Assembly: GCF_004117835.1 (NCBI RefSeq)
Contig: NZ_SDSC01000004.1
Coordinates: 1 to 64,000, forward strand
Reading direction: 5' to 3'
Source: Macrococcus sp. DPC7161
Lineage (GTDB): Bacteria > Bacillota > Bacilli > Staphylococcales > Staphylococcaceae
DNA length: 64,000 bases
Under the pieces are notes generated by a model. That model ran no database searches. It was given only the letters and a program-made list of their open reading frames with translations, and was not told the origin of the DNA. A program made the position numbers and the translations under genes. This document shows, piece by piece, positions 18,791 through 28,138 of the stretch (positions within the stretch are counted from its first letter, which is position 1; every line of letters starts with the position of its first letter).

Positions 18791-19735
18791 TCATTTGATT
18801 AATGTGATGCGTGCATGATTGATTTGTTTGTATAGGAAATATATATATCTACAAAGGACATAAATGACCATGGTAAAGCATAATATGAATTTAAAAAGTA
18901 TACCTATCCACATGATACTTTGTATAAAATCAGGAAATAACTGCATTTGATATACACTCAATGATACAGTTGCACTGATCACAAGTGGAAATGTAAATGC
19001 TGAGTAACTTGGATAAAACGGTAATCTTAAAAGTTTAGGTAAGTGTATCACCGCAATCCAATAACATGTTTGTGATAGTACATAAAACAAGATGACGAAT
19101 AATTGGTTTTTATGATCAATTACTGCTAAATAACCTGCTAAGCATAATGAACCAGGTGTGGATAATATTGTAATTAAAGGTTTCATCATATCTTTTAAGT
19201 CTTTTTTGATGAGTATTTTATAAAGTATAAATGGTAGTAATACTAAATAGCCAATTACAGATAGCCATAACATCCATTGTCCGAGTAGCCACTGATTAAA
19301 TATTGGTGAAGTAGTCGTGATGACACCAAATCCTACAAATGGAATGAACCAACTTGGAAATAAGTCGTTCATAGTGATTCTTTTTAATGCGTGTCTCTTT
19401 ATAAATAGGATAGATAGATACGTATGAAAAATGATTGCAATCAACCAAATGATTGCTGCTACCACTGGCATGAAATCATGTAACAAAACGGCACTCATCA
19501 TAATAGACATACTGAATGTCGGTGAAACACTTAATACCACTGGATTATCTAATTGTTCATAAAAGTTATCATGTGCAAATATATATTTCGCTATCAATAA
19601 GATTTCTATACCCACCGCAATACCAATAAATAGATTGTAATAAGGTAATTGATGTGTTTTTAAAAAGATGCCACATGAAAATAATGCGAGCATTAAGCCA
19701 CTCATCGGTACTGGAATGACATTCAATTTATTCAT
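18791..19735 (-). CDS. TDT family transporter (TehA/SLAC1 fold)
   Basis: 314 aa with ten predicted membrane helices in the pattern of the tellurite-resistance/dicarboxylate (TDT) family: PVPMSGLMLALFSCG in helix 1, SVSPTFSMSIMMSAV, LFPSWFIPFVGFGV, STPGSLCLAGYLAV and YPSYSAFTFPLVISA, the last matching the conserved F-P-L segment of TehA/SLAC1 anion channels. It probably moves small anions or organic acids; the substrate cannot be told. Start at 19735 with AGGTGAC upstream on the minus strand. Monocistronic. Confidence 0.78.
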   Translation of the reverse strand: MNKLNVIPVPMSGLMLALFSCGIFLKTHQLPYYNLFIGIAVGIEILLIAKYIFAHDNFYEQLDNPVVLSVSPTFSMSIMMSAVLLHDFMPVVAAIIWLIAIIFHTYLSILFIKRHALKRITMNDLFPSWFIPFVGFGVITTTSPIFNQWLLGQWMLWLSVIGYLVLLPFILYKILIKKDLKDMMKPLITILSTPGSLCLAGYLAVIDHKNQLFVILFYVLSQTCYWIAVIHLPKLLRLPFYPSYSAFTFPLVISATVSLSVYQMQLFPDFIQSIMWIGILFKFILCFTMVIYVLCRYIYFLYKQINHARITLIK

Positions 19736-19892
19736 AATTTGTCACCTACTTTATTAATACCTCTATCGTATCAGTCATTGAAGCATTAATAAATACTTTG
19801 TTATAAAGTTCACAAATGCGTCATTTTAAAATAAAATAGTGTGATGTTTGCGTTATTTTTTGATATGTTACACTGTATGTTGAGGTGATACC

Positions 19893-20594
19893 ATGTACAA
19901 ATTAGTTTTATTCGATAAAGATGGCACGTTGTTAAATTTTGAAAAAGTTTGGCTTGCTGTTGGTATTAGGTTTGTTGATGATTTTATTGAGCATTTTAAT
20001 GTGAGTGAAGATCGACTAACACTTCAACGCAAGATTGGGATAGATGGGAGAAAGATTAATCCAAATGGTGCACTTGCGAGCGGTACTGCAAAAAGCTATA
20101 TAAAAATATTAAGTCAATATACGCAGGAAGCATCGTTACAAACATGGATTGACAAACAAATGAAATATTACGCACATCAATATGCGAACCGATTTGAAAT
20201 GATTGAAGGTACGGATAAGATAATAAAGCAATTGAAGCAAGATGGTTATATGGTAGGTATGGTAACGAATGATGATTTAGCGAGTTCAAAGCGTTTTTTA
20301 GATCAATTTGATTTGTTGTGTTACTTTGATATTTTAATAACAAATGATAGTCAACCTCATCAAAAGCCTGATGCACGTGTGTTAATTCCTGCTTTAAAAT
20401 ACGCTCGTGCAGAAGAAATCATTATGATAGGCGACACACCATCTGATATATTGTTTGGAAAGCAAGCAGAAGTTGGATTAACAATCGGTGTGTTAAGTGG
20501 TACTGGAGGACAATCTGATTTAAAGGATGCCGATTTGATTATAGAAAGTGTTGACGCAATTTATAAAGGTGATTATATATGGAAAAAAGACTAG
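19893..20594 (+). CDS. HAD family hydrolase (phosphatase, subclass IA)
   Basis: 233 aa. HAD motifs: I FDKDGTLLNF (nucleophile and acid Asp), II VTNDD, III Lys in PHQKPDARV, IV IMIGDTPSDILFG. The helical cap between motifs I and II places it in subclass IA, close to phosphoglycolate phosphatase and beta-phosphoglucomutase-like enzymes. GAGGTGATACC precedes the ATG. The TAG stop lies inside a bidirectional terminator stem shared with the next, convergent gene. Substrate unknown. Confidence 0.82.
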   Translation: MYKLVLFDKDGTLLNFEKVWLAVGIRFVDDFIEHFNVSEDRLTLQRKIGIDGRKINPNGALASGTAKSYIKILSQYTQEASLQTWIDKQMKYYAHQYANRFEMIEGTDKIIKQLKQDGYMVGMVTNDDLASSKRFLDQFDLLCYFDILITNDSQPHQKPDARVLIPALKYARAEEIIMIGDTPSDILFGKQAEVGLTIGVLSGTGGQSDLKDADLIIESVDAIYKGDYIWKKD

Positions 20595-20616
20595 GTGAAT
20601 CATCCTAGTCTTTTTC
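20583..20616. terminator. Bidirectional terminator overlapping the HAD stop codon
   Basis: AAAAGACTAGG (20585-20595) pairs with CCTAGTCTTTT (20604-20614). The stem contains the TAG stop at 20592-20594, an unusually tight packing. Confidence 0.85.
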
Positions 20617-20913
20617 GTATTTATGTAAAATTTTATCCCACTTTTCAATCATTTGATTATCTGAAACACGCTTGAATTTCATTTTCTTTTTAGAAATAGG
20701 CTGTTCTTTTCCATAGTCATCCATTGGGGCAAAACCGCTACAAAAATCAATAATTGACACATCAACAATGAGTTCATAAACATTGCCATTGTCTACAAGG
20801 ATATATTTATGAACTTGAGTATTAGGTTTTACTACTTTTTTATAGTTACTAGTACTTATGTATTTATAGATTTCATTTGTCTTTCCAGTGATGCATTTAT
20901 TGGATGTATACAT
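20605..20913 (-). CDS. Hypothetical protein, 102 aa
   Basis: Small soluble protein (CITGKTNEIYKYISTSNYKKV, VHKYILVDNGNVYELIVDVS, CSGFAPMDDYG, KKKMKFKRVSDNQMIEKW). It looks like a beta-rich fold with a C-terminal helix. The minus-strand ribosome binding site is moderate (AGGTGG). No homologous family recognised and no secretion signal. It converges on the HAD gene and diverges from the metal-regulated operon at 21047. Confidence 0.55.
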   Translation of the reverse strand: MYTSNKCITGKTNEIYKYISTSNYKKVVKPNTQVHKYILVDNGNVYELIVDVSIIDFCSGFAPMDDYGKEQPISKKKMKFKRVSDNQMIEKWDKILHKYEKD

Positions 20914-20980
20914 GGAAAGGCCACCTATAAATTGTGTGCTATTTTTAATATTATTTTATCACATTTTAAAGCGATACAAT

Positions 20981-21034
20981 TTGCCAAATGACAAAGCGAG
21001 TAATATAATTTCTTAATAGTAATTATTACGGTTT
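20981..21034 (+). promoter_or_regulatory. Promoter with Zur-type operator
   Basis: TTGCCA (20981-20986), 17-bp spacer, TATAAT (21004-21009), then AATAGTAATTATTACGGTTT (21015-21034) at the expected start of transcription. The last matches the Bacillus Zur box (7-1-7, TCGTAAT-N-ATTACGA) in all but the outer C and A positions. AAGGAG and the ATG follow directly. Repression by zinc-loaded Zur is a strong inference. Confidence 0.72.
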
Positions 21035-21046
21035 AAGGAGTTAAAG

Positions 21047-22129
21047 ATGATAGCTATTATAGGTGCTGGACCCACAGGTATCGGTTTGGGTTATTTATTA
21101 GAACAATTAAATGTGAAAGATTATATGATTTATGAACGTGAAACGGTTGGTGAATCATTTTATACTTGGCCAAAGGAAACGAAATTAATTACACCAAGCT
21201 TTAATGGACATGGTTTTGGTTTATTGGATTTAAATGCGATTATGCCCGACAGTTCTCCCGCATTTACTTTAAAGCAAGAACATATTAACGGTGAACGTTA
21301 CGGTGAATATCTTCAACTCATTCAGTCTCAATTTGAAATCAATGTCACTGAAGGTTGCGAGATAGAAGCGATTGAACCACAAGATAAAGGCTTTTTATTG
21401 AAGTCAAATCAAGGAGATATTGAAGCGGATCATGTTATTTTAGCGTGTGGTGAATTTAATACACCAAAACGTTTATTTGATTATGGTATTCATTATGCGG
21501 ATGTTGAAACTTGGAAAGATATAGAAGGCGAACGTATTATTATCGGTAGCGGTGAAAGTGCGATGGATGCTCTCATTAACTTGAACAAGCAAGGTGAACG
21601 CGTATTATTGATTCATCCAGAAAAATCACTCGTTTTAAATCATCATGATCCTTCTCAAACCATTAGTCCATATACGAAAGAACGATTATTATCGGTTAAT
21701 CCTGAATTAATCCGTGTGATCAATAATAAGCGCGTTACGAATATTTCATTCGATGGCACTATGTATGATGTGACGTTAGATGATGGTGAAGTCTTTAGTA
21801 CGACAAATGAACCAATCACTTGTACAGGATTCCATACGGTACCACCTGTATTTCAACAGTTATTTGAAATGGAAAATGGCTTAGCGAAACTTACTGAATT
21901 AGATGCTTCTACAAAATTTCCTGGGCTATATTTATGTGGACCGGGTGTTCGTCAATCAGATGTGATTTTCTGCTTTATTTATAAGTTCAGACAACGATTC
22001 TTAGTTGTGATTGAGGACATTTTAAAATCAATGGGCATTGAAGTGGATGAAGAAGTAAAGTCGGATTATATAAGACAAAATATGTACTTAACAGACTTGT
22101 CATGTTGTAATACGGAGTGTCAATGTTAA
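21047..22129 (+). CDS. FAD/NAD(P)-binding flavoprotein, CzcO/FMO-like, with Cys-rich tail
   Basis: 360 aa. N-terminal FAD-binding Rossmann motif GAGPTGIGLGYLLEQ (about 5-20), second nucleotide-binding motif IIIGSGESAMDALINL (about 165-180), and the LITPSFNGHGFG and FTCTGFH-like (PITCTGFHTVPP) segments of flavin monooxygenase-type proteins; the FMO-like CzcO group is named from association with metal efflux genes. The last ten residues, LSCCNTECQC, hold four cysteines and could bind metal. The stop overlaps the next gene's start, so the two are translationally coupled. The operon is preceded by a Zur-like operator. Redox handling of a metal or metallophore is a guess. Confidence 0.75.
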   Translation: MIAIIGAGPTGIGLGYLLEQLNVKDYMIYERETVGESFYTWPKETKLITPSFNGHGFGLLDLNAIMPDSSPAFTLKQEHINGERYGEYLQLIQSQFEINVTEGCEIEAIEPQDKGFLLKSNQGDIEADHVILACGEFNTPKRLFDYGIHYADVETWKDIEGERIIIGSGESAMDALINLNKQGERVLLIHPEKSLVLNHHDPSQTISPYTKERLLSVNPELIRVINNKRVTNISFDGTMYDVTLDDGEVFSTTNEPITCTGFHTVPPVFQQLFEMENGLAKLTELDASTKFPGLYLCGPGVRQSDVIFCFIYKFRQRFLVVIEDILKSMGIEVDEEVKSDYIRQNMYLTDLSCCNTECQC

Positions 22130-23688
22130 TGAAAAAAGTACTTTTGATTGGATTAGAATCAAGTGGGAAAACATCACTCGTTAATAAATTGAAAGGCTTA
22201 GATCATGTTGCCATCAATGTGCGTGGATCGACGAAGACGTATGATAAACATCAACTTGAAAGTTATGAAATACTAGATACACCTGGTTTCAGATTAGGTG
22301 ACCAGTTAGTGATTCATGAAATCTTACCGAAATATTTATTAGAGGCGGATGAGATATGGTTAGTCGCAAGAGGACCAGAATTGAATGCATCGATGAAAGC
22401 CTTTGATGAGATTGTTGCACGATATGAATTACAACATTTAAAGTTCAGATTGTTTATTACGTTTAAAGATAAAGGTGAAATCATCGAGTTTGATGAACGA
22501 CTACCTGTTGAATATTTAGATTTAACGAAAGAAGTACCGACATTGCAAAATGAAGCGATTGACTATAAAGCACTGAAGCTTGTTAAAGCCCCACCCTCTC
22601 AGTCAATTTCATATCCGAATATATTGAAACAAGTCATCGCATTCATGCTCGTGGGCTTACTATTTGTTGTGCCTGTTTATATCAGTTATAAAATTTCTCA
22701 ATTTTTAGAGCCGCTTTATGATGAATATATTTTGGCACACTTGCATTTTAAACATGAAACATTATCAACCTTATTGACTGGTCACTATGGCTTACTTTCT
22801 ATCGGTGTATTTTCGATCATTTGGGCATTGCCTGTTGTGATTTTATTAACACTCACGACAGAGCTTTATAATGAAATAGGGATTAAGGACTGGATTACAG
22901 ATGCATTGGATCCATTAATGCAAAAAATCGGCTTAACAGGTGCAGATTTATTACCGGTTATAACAGGGTTTGGCTGTAATGTTGTTGCGTTAGAAGAAAC
23001 GAAATCTTGTTTTGTTTGTACGAAGAAAACATGTATTTCAGTCATCGCATTTGGTTCGGCTTGTTCATACCAACTCGGTGCAACATTGTCAGTTTTATCT
23101 GCGAACCAGCATTTTCATTTGTTGTTGCCATATATTTTGATACTAAGTATTGGGACAATCATACATGCAAAGTTATTTCAACAGAAAATGAAAGTGCCAA
23201 GACTTACACCGAGACAAGTATATTTAAAGTGGCCAAAGTTAAGCACCATCTTAAAAAGAAGTTGGCCATCGTTACATATGTTTTTCACACAAGCATTGCC
23301 TATTTTCTTCATCGTATGTATCGTTGCGAGTGTATTAGAAGTGTTCTCGATTCTCAATACGCTAAATCAATTCTTAGGCCCAATACTTGCGACGATTGGT
23401 TTAAAAGCAGCTTTTGCACCTGCAATTCTTGCAAGTATCATACGAAAGGACGGTATTCTTTTATTAAATTCAGAAGCAATGCATACGTCTCACTATGATG
23501 ATATTTCAATTTTAATTGCATTGATAATTTGTAGTACTTTAACACCGTGTTTAGTGACGATGTTAAAGATTAAACAGTTACTTGGTACAAAAGAAGCGAT
23601 AAAAATATTAATGAAACAAGCGACGACATCGTTGTTACTTGTAGTTTTATTATTAAGTTTAAGATCACTTTTACAATTTGTTTTGTAA
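22123..23688 (+). CDS. FeoB-like GTPase/transporter with nucleoside-recognition (Gate) domains
   Basis: 521 aa. N-terminal small GTPase: G1 GLESSGKTS (about 8-16), G3 DTPGF (about 52), a degenerate G4 (TFKDKGE rather than NKxD). After residue about 165 come some ten membrane helices with the Gate signature of ferrous-iron transporter FeoB, VITGFGCNVVALEETKSC and SACSYQLGATL. FeoB proteins are usually 600-800 aa and paired with FeoA; here FeoA is absent and the partner is a flavoprotein. Start taken as ATG 22123, after ACGGAG; GTG 22117 and ATG 22129 are alternatives. With the Zur box, a role in zinc (or iron) uptake is inferred. Confidence 0.78.
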   Translation: MLMKKVLLIGLESSGKTSLVNKLKGLDHVAINVRGSTKTYDKHQLESYEILDTPGFRLGDQLVIHEILPKYLLEADEIWLVARGPELNASMKAFDEIVARYELQHLKFRLFITFKDKGEIIEFDERLPVEYLDLTKEVPTLQNEAIDYKALKLVKAPPSQSISYPNILKQVIAFMLVGLLFVVPVYISYKISQFLEPLYDEYILAHLHFKHETLSTLLTGHYGLLSIGVFSIIWALPVVILLTLTTELYNEIGIKDWITDALDPLMQKIGLTGADLLPVITGFGCNVVALEETKSCFVCTKKTCISVIAFGSACSYQLGATLSVLSANQHFHLLLPYILILSIGTIIHAKLFQQKMKVPRLTPRQVYLKWPKLSTILKRSWPSLHMFFTQALPIFFIVCIVASVLEVFSILNTLNQFLGPILATIGLKAAFAPAILASIIRKDGILLLNSEAMHTSHYDDISILIALIICSTLTPCLVTMLKIKQLLGTKEAIKILMKQATTSLLLVVLLLSLRSLLQFVL

Positions 23689-23736
23689 ATATGTTACAAT
23701 TAATGATACATTTGCATTTAATAGGAGCGTGGTGAA

Positions 23737-24216
23737 ATGACGTGGATACAACAATATTTACAATATTGGAAAAACACATTCAATTTAAAAGGTTTATCAA
23801 CTAGAAGCCAATTTAACACACCAATTATTATCAATACATTGATTACTTTAATTTTATTGCCATTAATCACAAAAGTATTCGGAAAAGATTTATTTGTCGT
23901 GGCGAATTTTTGGAACATTTATATCGTTACATGTACGATGAGCGTATTGTTTGTACTTGTAACCATGATTCCGAATTTCGGGATGTTTTATAGACGCTTA
24001 AAAACAGTAGGTAAAAATGAGGATTTTGCATTATTTTATGCACTCGCACCCTTATTGTGTTTTATGTGGTTCTTTTTTATGATCATTGTAGGACAGGGAT
24101 TATCAGGTGATATGTTTTCAATTGGTACAATCATCTATTTAGTGATATTGTTTGGACCAATCGTTTACTATATCTATAATGTCATTCATTTAATGTTCAT
24201 AAATGACGGACAATAA
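23737..24216 (+). CDS. DUF805-like membrane protein, divergent
   Basis: 159 aa with four hydrophobic segments. The N-terminus WIQQYLQYWKNTFNLKGLSTRSQF parallels the DUF805 pattern (F..YW...F...GR.R R..YW), and YRRLKTVG stands where the RRLHD motif is expected, but the His-Asp pair and the C-terminal GPNxYG are missing. It follows the FeoB-like gene by 48 bases with its own ribosome binding site (AGGAGCG) and may be a read-through member of that operon. Lacks the TTAAGGT promoter repeat. A terminator follows. Confidence 0.6.
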   Translation: MTWIQQYLQYWKNTFNLKGLSTRSQFNTPIIINTLITLILLPLITKVFGKDLFVVANFWNIYIVTCTMSVLFVLVTMIPNFGMFYRRLKTVGKNEDFALFYALAPLLCFMWFFFMIIVGQGLSGDMFSIGTIIYLVILFGPIVYYIYNVIHLMFINDGQ

Positions 24217-24264
24217 TGAATGACTATTTATATTTTTTAAGCAAGCAATATAATGAGTAAAAAC

Positions 24265-24296
24265 AAGACATGATTAGTTTCATGTCTTATTTTTTT
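24265..24296 (+). terminator. Terminator after the FeoB-like operon
   Basis: AAGACATG (24265-24272) pairs with CATGTCTT (24281-24288), followed by ATTTTTTT. Confidence 0.82.
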
Positions 24297-24342
24297 GAAA
24301 TTTCTATAATAATTTTGTCACAAAGCCGCAAAAAAATATTTA

Positions 24343-24388
24343 TTGTAAACGCTTTATTAACGTGATAATATTTATGTAAACGATTACA
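24343..24388 (+). promoter_or_regulatory. rbs promoter with two catabolite/LacI-type operators
   Basis: TTGTAA (24343) and TAATAT (24366) make a promoter with 17-bp spacing. TGTAAACGATTACA (24375-24388) is a perfect cre consensus and TGTAAACGCTTTAT (24344-24357), overlapping the -35, a near match. Both CcpA and the LacI-family RbsR bind such sites; I cannot separate them. Confidence 0.75.
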
Positions 24389-24403
24389 CAAAGGAGAACT
24401 ATG

Positions 24404-25366
24404 ATGGCAACCATTAAAGATGTAGCGAAGGCCTCGGGTGTTTCAGTTGCAACTGTTTCAAGGGCCATTAATAACTCAGGTTATGTGCATGAAGACACTT
24501 TGAAGAAAATTAATGAAGCTGTAGCTAAACTTGATTATAAACCTAATGAAACTGCACGCGCATTGTATAATAAGCAATCAAAAATTATAGGCTTATTGAT
24601 ACCTGATATTACAAATCCATTCTTCACACTTGTTGCACGTGGTGTCGAGGATACGGCATTAGAAAATGGCTATCACATCTTTATAGGTAATAGTGATCAA
24701 AAGAATGATAAAGAAATAAAATATATCGATACGTTCCAGCAAAATAATTGTGTAGGGTTTATTTCTTCAGCATTACAATTAGAAGATTCAAAGAAATATG
24801 TTGAAGCTTCTGGAATGAAGCACGTAATGCTAGATCGTTTAAATGAAGCACCATTTTCTGTAGAAGCGGATCATTATAAAGGTGGTCGTTTACAAGCAGA
24901 GTGTTTAGTGAATCAGGGCTGTCAAAATATATTGGTTATTAGTGGCAATCCAATTTATAGTTCTTTTAAAAAGCGTTTAGATGGAACTGTTGATTATTTA
25001 AAACAAAATGATGTCTCATTTTCAGTGTTAAGAAAATCTTTAGAGTCTATCAACGAAATGCTATTGGATGAAATTAATTACCATAAATATGATGGGATTA
25101 TTTGCTATAACGATTTGATTGCCATTCATGTGATGGGTGTATTACAGAACAATGGCATTAAAGTTCCTAATGATATTCAAGTAGTTGGATTTGATGATAT
25201 TCAAATTAGTAAATACACATTTCCAAGTTTGACGACTGTAAGACAACCTGCTTATTTTCTTGGCAAGATTGCATGTGAGCAGCTATTAAAGATTTTAAAA
25301 AATGAGCCAGTTGAAGCCCAAATCAAAGTGGATGTTAGTTTAATTGAAAGAAATAGTACGAAATAG
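24404..25366 (+). CDS. rbsR: Ribose operon repressor RbsR (LacI family)
   Basis: 320 aa. The N-terminal LacI helix-turn-helix is canonical (MATIKDVAKASGVSVATVSR, then a hinge helix YKPNETARAL), followed by a periplasmic-binding-like sugar sensor (IIGLLIPDITNPFFTLVARGVED; VVGFDDIQISKYTFPSLTTVRQP). ATG 24404 is seven bases from AAGGAG, better than ATG 24401. It heads the ribose operon and should repress it through the palindromes upstream, relieved by ribose or a phosphorylated derivative. Confidence 0.92.
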   Translation: MATIKDVAKASGVSVATVSRAINNSGYVHEDTLKKINEAVAKLDYKPNETARALYNKQSKIIGLLIPDITNPFFTLVARGVEDTALENGYHIFIGNSDQKNDKEIKYIDTFQQNNCVGFISSALQLEDSKKYVEASGMKHVMLDRLNEAPFSVEADHYKGGRLQAECLVNQGCQNILVISGNPIYSSFKKRLDGTVDYLKQNDVSFSVLRKSLESINEMLLDEINYHKYDGIICYNDLIAIHVMGVLQNNGIKVPNDIQVVGFDDIQISKYTFPSLTTVRQPAYFLGKIACEQLLKILKNEPVEAQIKVDVSLIERNSTK

Positions 25367-25380
25367 AACGGAGGATTATT

Positions 25381-26244
25381 ATGCGCGAAATTTATGTAAT
25401 AGGCAGCATGTCGATGGATTTAGTTGTACAAAGTGAAAAGCGACCAGCAAAAGGTGAAACGATTTTAGGAGATCACTTCTTTATGACAACAGGTGGTAAG
25501 GGGGCAAACCAAGCTGTAAGTGCTGCTCGACTTGGTGCGAATGTGCATATGGTTGGATGTGTCGGTGATGATACATTTGGTGAAACAATCGTTAAGAACT
25601 TGGTAGACAATGGTGTTCATGTGGAGAATGTGGAAACGATTCCACAATGTGCAAGTGGTACTGCGCATATTACACTTGCAGATCATGATAATTCTATTAT
25701 CGTTGTGCCAAGTGCAAATTTTAAAGTGACAAAAGAACTAGTAGATCAAGTGTTCAAAAGTATGAAAGATGATGCCATTATTTTAATTCAAAATGAAATT
25801 CCTAAAGACGTAACTACATACATTATTGAATCTGCTTATGAAAAAGGCATTACAGTCGTTTACAATCCAGCACCATTCATAGAAATGGATGTTGAATTAC
25901 TCAAAAAAGTAACTTATTTCACGCCGAATGAAACAGAAGTTGAAGCTTTCTTTGGAAGTGATTATGAAAGTATTATTCAAGATTATGATAAACAATTAAT
26001 TGTAACGCTTGGTGATAAAGGTGCGGTATTTTATGATGAAGCATTGATTCATGTTCCTAGTATTAAAGCAGATGTTGTAGATACAACAGGTGCTGGTGAT
26101 ACATTTAACGGTGCATTTGCAGTTGGTTTAAGTGAGGGCATGAACATTCAAGAAGCCATTCAATTCGCGAACAAAGCAGCAAGTATATCAGTGACAGGTT
26201 TAGGTGCACAAGGTGGTATGCCTTATAGAAAGGATATGAATTAA
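25381..26244 (+). CDS. rbsK: Ribokinase
   Basis: 287 aa PfkB-family kinase that phosphorylates D-ribose to ribose 5-phosphate for the pentose phosphate pathway. Seen: N-terminal [20 protein letters not shown], the substrate-binding [15 protein letters not shown], and the C-terminal PfkB signature [17 protein letters not shown] carrying the catalytic Asp. Length is slightly below the usual 300-310 residues. It starts 14 bases after rbsR and stops one base before rbsD. Confidence 0.93.
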   Translation: MREIYVIGSMSMDLVVQSEKRPAKGETILGDHFFMTTGGKGANQAVSAARLGANVHMVGCVGDDTFGETIVKNLVDNGVHVENVETIPQCASGTAHITLADHDNSIIVVPSANFKVTKELVDQVFKSMKDDAIILIQNEIPKDVTTYIIESAYEKGITVVYNPAPFIEMDVELLKKVTYFTPNETEVEAFFGSDYESIIQDYDKQLIVTLGDKGAVFYDEALIHVPSIKADVVDTTGAGDTFNGAFAVGLSEGMNIQEAIQFANKAASISVTGLGAQGGMPYRKDMN

Positions 26245-26245
26245 C

Positions 26246-26641
26246 ATGTATAAAACAGGCATTTTAAATAGTGAGATTTCAAAGGTTTTAAGTGATTTAG
26301 GCCATACTGATGAAATCATCATTGCAGATTGTGGGTTACCAGTACCAGAAGGAGTTAAGAAAATTGATTTAGCTGTTGTGCATGGTTTACCAAGTTTTAT
26401 GGACGTACTTAAATGTGTAGAACAGCATATGGTGATTGAACATATCACGCTTGCAGATGAAATAAAAGTACAAAATTTGAAAACATTAGATTCAATAAAT
26501 GATTTATTTCCAACAACAGAAGTGGATTTCATCTCGCATGAAGCATTCAAACAAAAATCTCAATCTTCAAAAGCAATTATTAGAACTGGTGAAGCAACAC
26601 CGTATGCCAATATTATTTTAAGAAGTGGTGTGAACTTTTAA
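26246..26641 (+). CDS. rbsD: D-ribose pyranase
   Basis: 131 aa. RbsD interconverts the beta-pyranose and furanose or alpha forms of ribose so that the kinase receives its preferred anomer. Diagnostic pieces: [32 protein letters not shown] with the catalytic His near residue 20, and the C-terminal [21 protein letters not shown]. Immediately follows rbsK and precedes rbsA, as in complete ribose import operons. Confidence 0.95.
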   Translation: MYKTGILNSEISKVLSDLGHTDEIIIADCGLPVPEGVKKIDLAVVHGLPSFMDVLKCVEQHMVIEHITLADEIKVQNLKTLDSINDLFPTTEVDFISHEAFKQKSQSSKAIIRTGEATPYANIILRSGVNF

Positions 26642-26653
26642 GGAGGTGGCATA

Positions 26654-28138
26654 ATGATTGAAATGAAAAATATCCATAAAGCATTTGGTGAAAACCAAGT
26701 ACTTCGTGGTGTTGACTTTAAGTTAAATAATCAAACTGTCCATGCGTTAATGGGTGAAAATGGAGCAGGGAAATCTACGTTAATGAATATATTGACGGGG
26801 ATTCATACGAAAGATCAAGGTGAAATTTTTGTTGATGGCAATGCTGTTCAATATAAGTCACCTAAAGCTTCTGAAGCGGATGGCATTCAATTTATACATC
26901 AAGAATTAAATATTTGGCCTGAAATGACGGTATTAGAGAATTTATTTGTTGGTAAAGAAATTCGCAATAAGTTTGGCATGTTAAATGAAAAGCAAATGAA
27001 ACAAGAAGCATTAAAGGTATTTAAACGTTTAGACTTTCAATTACCACTTCATAAGCCAGCTGGGTTATGTTCTATTGGAGAACAACAAATGATTGAAATA
27101 TCTAAATCCTTAATGACAGATGCAAAAGTCATCATCATGGACGAACCTACAGCGGCGTTAACAGAAAAAGAAATTGATAGATTATTTGTGATGATTAATC
27201 AATTAAAAAGTGAAGGCGTTAGCTTCGTCTATATTTCACATCGAATGGATGAAATATTTAAAATTTCTGATGAAATTACAGTCATGCGTGACGGCACGTC
27301 AGTAATGAGTAAGAAGACAAGTGACACAAACTATAATGAACTTGTTCAAGCAATGGTTGGCCGTAGTTTAGATCAACAATTTCCTGATCGTGCTACATCA
27401 CCCGAAGAAGTCATCCTTGAAGTTAAAGGTTTGAGTAATGAAATCTTTGGTATGGAGGGCATTGATTTCAATTTAAGAAAAGGGGAAATATTAGGATTTA
27501 GTGGCTTGATGGGTGCTGGTCGAACTGAAATTATGAGAAGTTTATTTGGCCTTGATAAAGGACAAAAAGAAGTGAAGCTAAATGGACAAACCATTCATAT
27601 AAATGGTCCTACAACAGCGATTAATCATGGATTTGCATTTATTACAGAAAACAGAAAAGACGAAGGACTCGTATTAGATGCTTCCATCAAAGACAATATG
27701 TCGTTAGCCAATTTAAAAAGCTTTTCTAAATCAGGTGTCGTATTAGAAAAACCACTTGATGAATTTGTAAGAAGGATGCAAGAAAGACTTTCAATCAAAT
27801 CAGATAAAAATTTAAGTGTATCTTCTTTATCTGGTGGGAACCAACAAAAAGTTGTACTTGCTAAATGGGTCGGTAATGGTCCTAAAATTTTAATACTTGA
27901 TGAACCTACACGAGGTATTGATGTAGGTGCTAAACGAGAAATTTATCAATTGATGAATGAATTAACCAATAGAGGTATATCCATCATTATGGTTTCCTCT
28001 GAAATGCCTGAAATTATTGGTTTATCAGATCGAGTATATGTACTGCATGAAGGAAAGATTACAGGTGAACTTCAAAAAGAAGCGATTACACAAGAAAATA
28101 TCATGATATTAGCCACTGGAGGCGAATTAAATGGATAA
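26654..28138 (+). CDS. rbsA: Ribose ABC transporter ATP-binding protein
   Basis: 494 aa with two tandem ABC ATPase domains, the hallmark of sugar importers of the RbsA/MglA class. Domain 1: GENGAGKSTL (Walker A), SIGEQQM signature, VIIMDEPTAAL (Walker B). Domain 2: degenerate Walker A GLMGAGRTE, SLSGGNQQKVVLAKW signature, ILILDEPTRGIDVGAK. The asymmetric second Walker A is normal for the family. AAGGAGG precedes the start; the end overlaps rbsC by eight bases. Confidence 0.95.
   Translation: MIEMKNIHKAFGENQVLRGVDFKLNNQTVHALMGENGAGKSTLMNILTGIHTKDQGEIFVDGNAVQYKSPKASEADGIQFIHQELNIWPEMTVLENLFVGKEIRNKFGMLNEKQMKQEALKVFKRLDFQLPLHKPAGLCSIGEQQMIEISKSLMTDAKVIIMDEPTAALTEKEIDRLFVMINQLKSEGVSFVYISHRMDEIFKISDEITVMRDGTSVMSKKTSDTNYNELVQAMVGRSLDQQFPDRATSPEEVILEVKGLSNEIFGMEGIDFNLRKGEILGFSGLMGAGRTEIMRSLFGLDKGQKEVKLNGQTIHINGPTTAINHGFAFITENRKDEGLVLDASIKDNMSLANLKSFSKSGVVLEKPLDEFVRRMQERLSIKSDKNLSVSSLSGGNQQKVVLAKWVGNGPKILILDEPTRGIDVGAKREIYQLMNELTNRGISIIMVSSEMPEIIGLSDRVYVLHEGKITGELQKEAITQENIMILATGGELNG

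Noticed and set aside
23007-23498. 163-codon plus-strand ORF inside the FeoB-like gene
   Set aside because: Out of frame within a convincing membrane transporter coding region; composition is Cys/Tyr/His-rich noise and there is no ribosome binding site.
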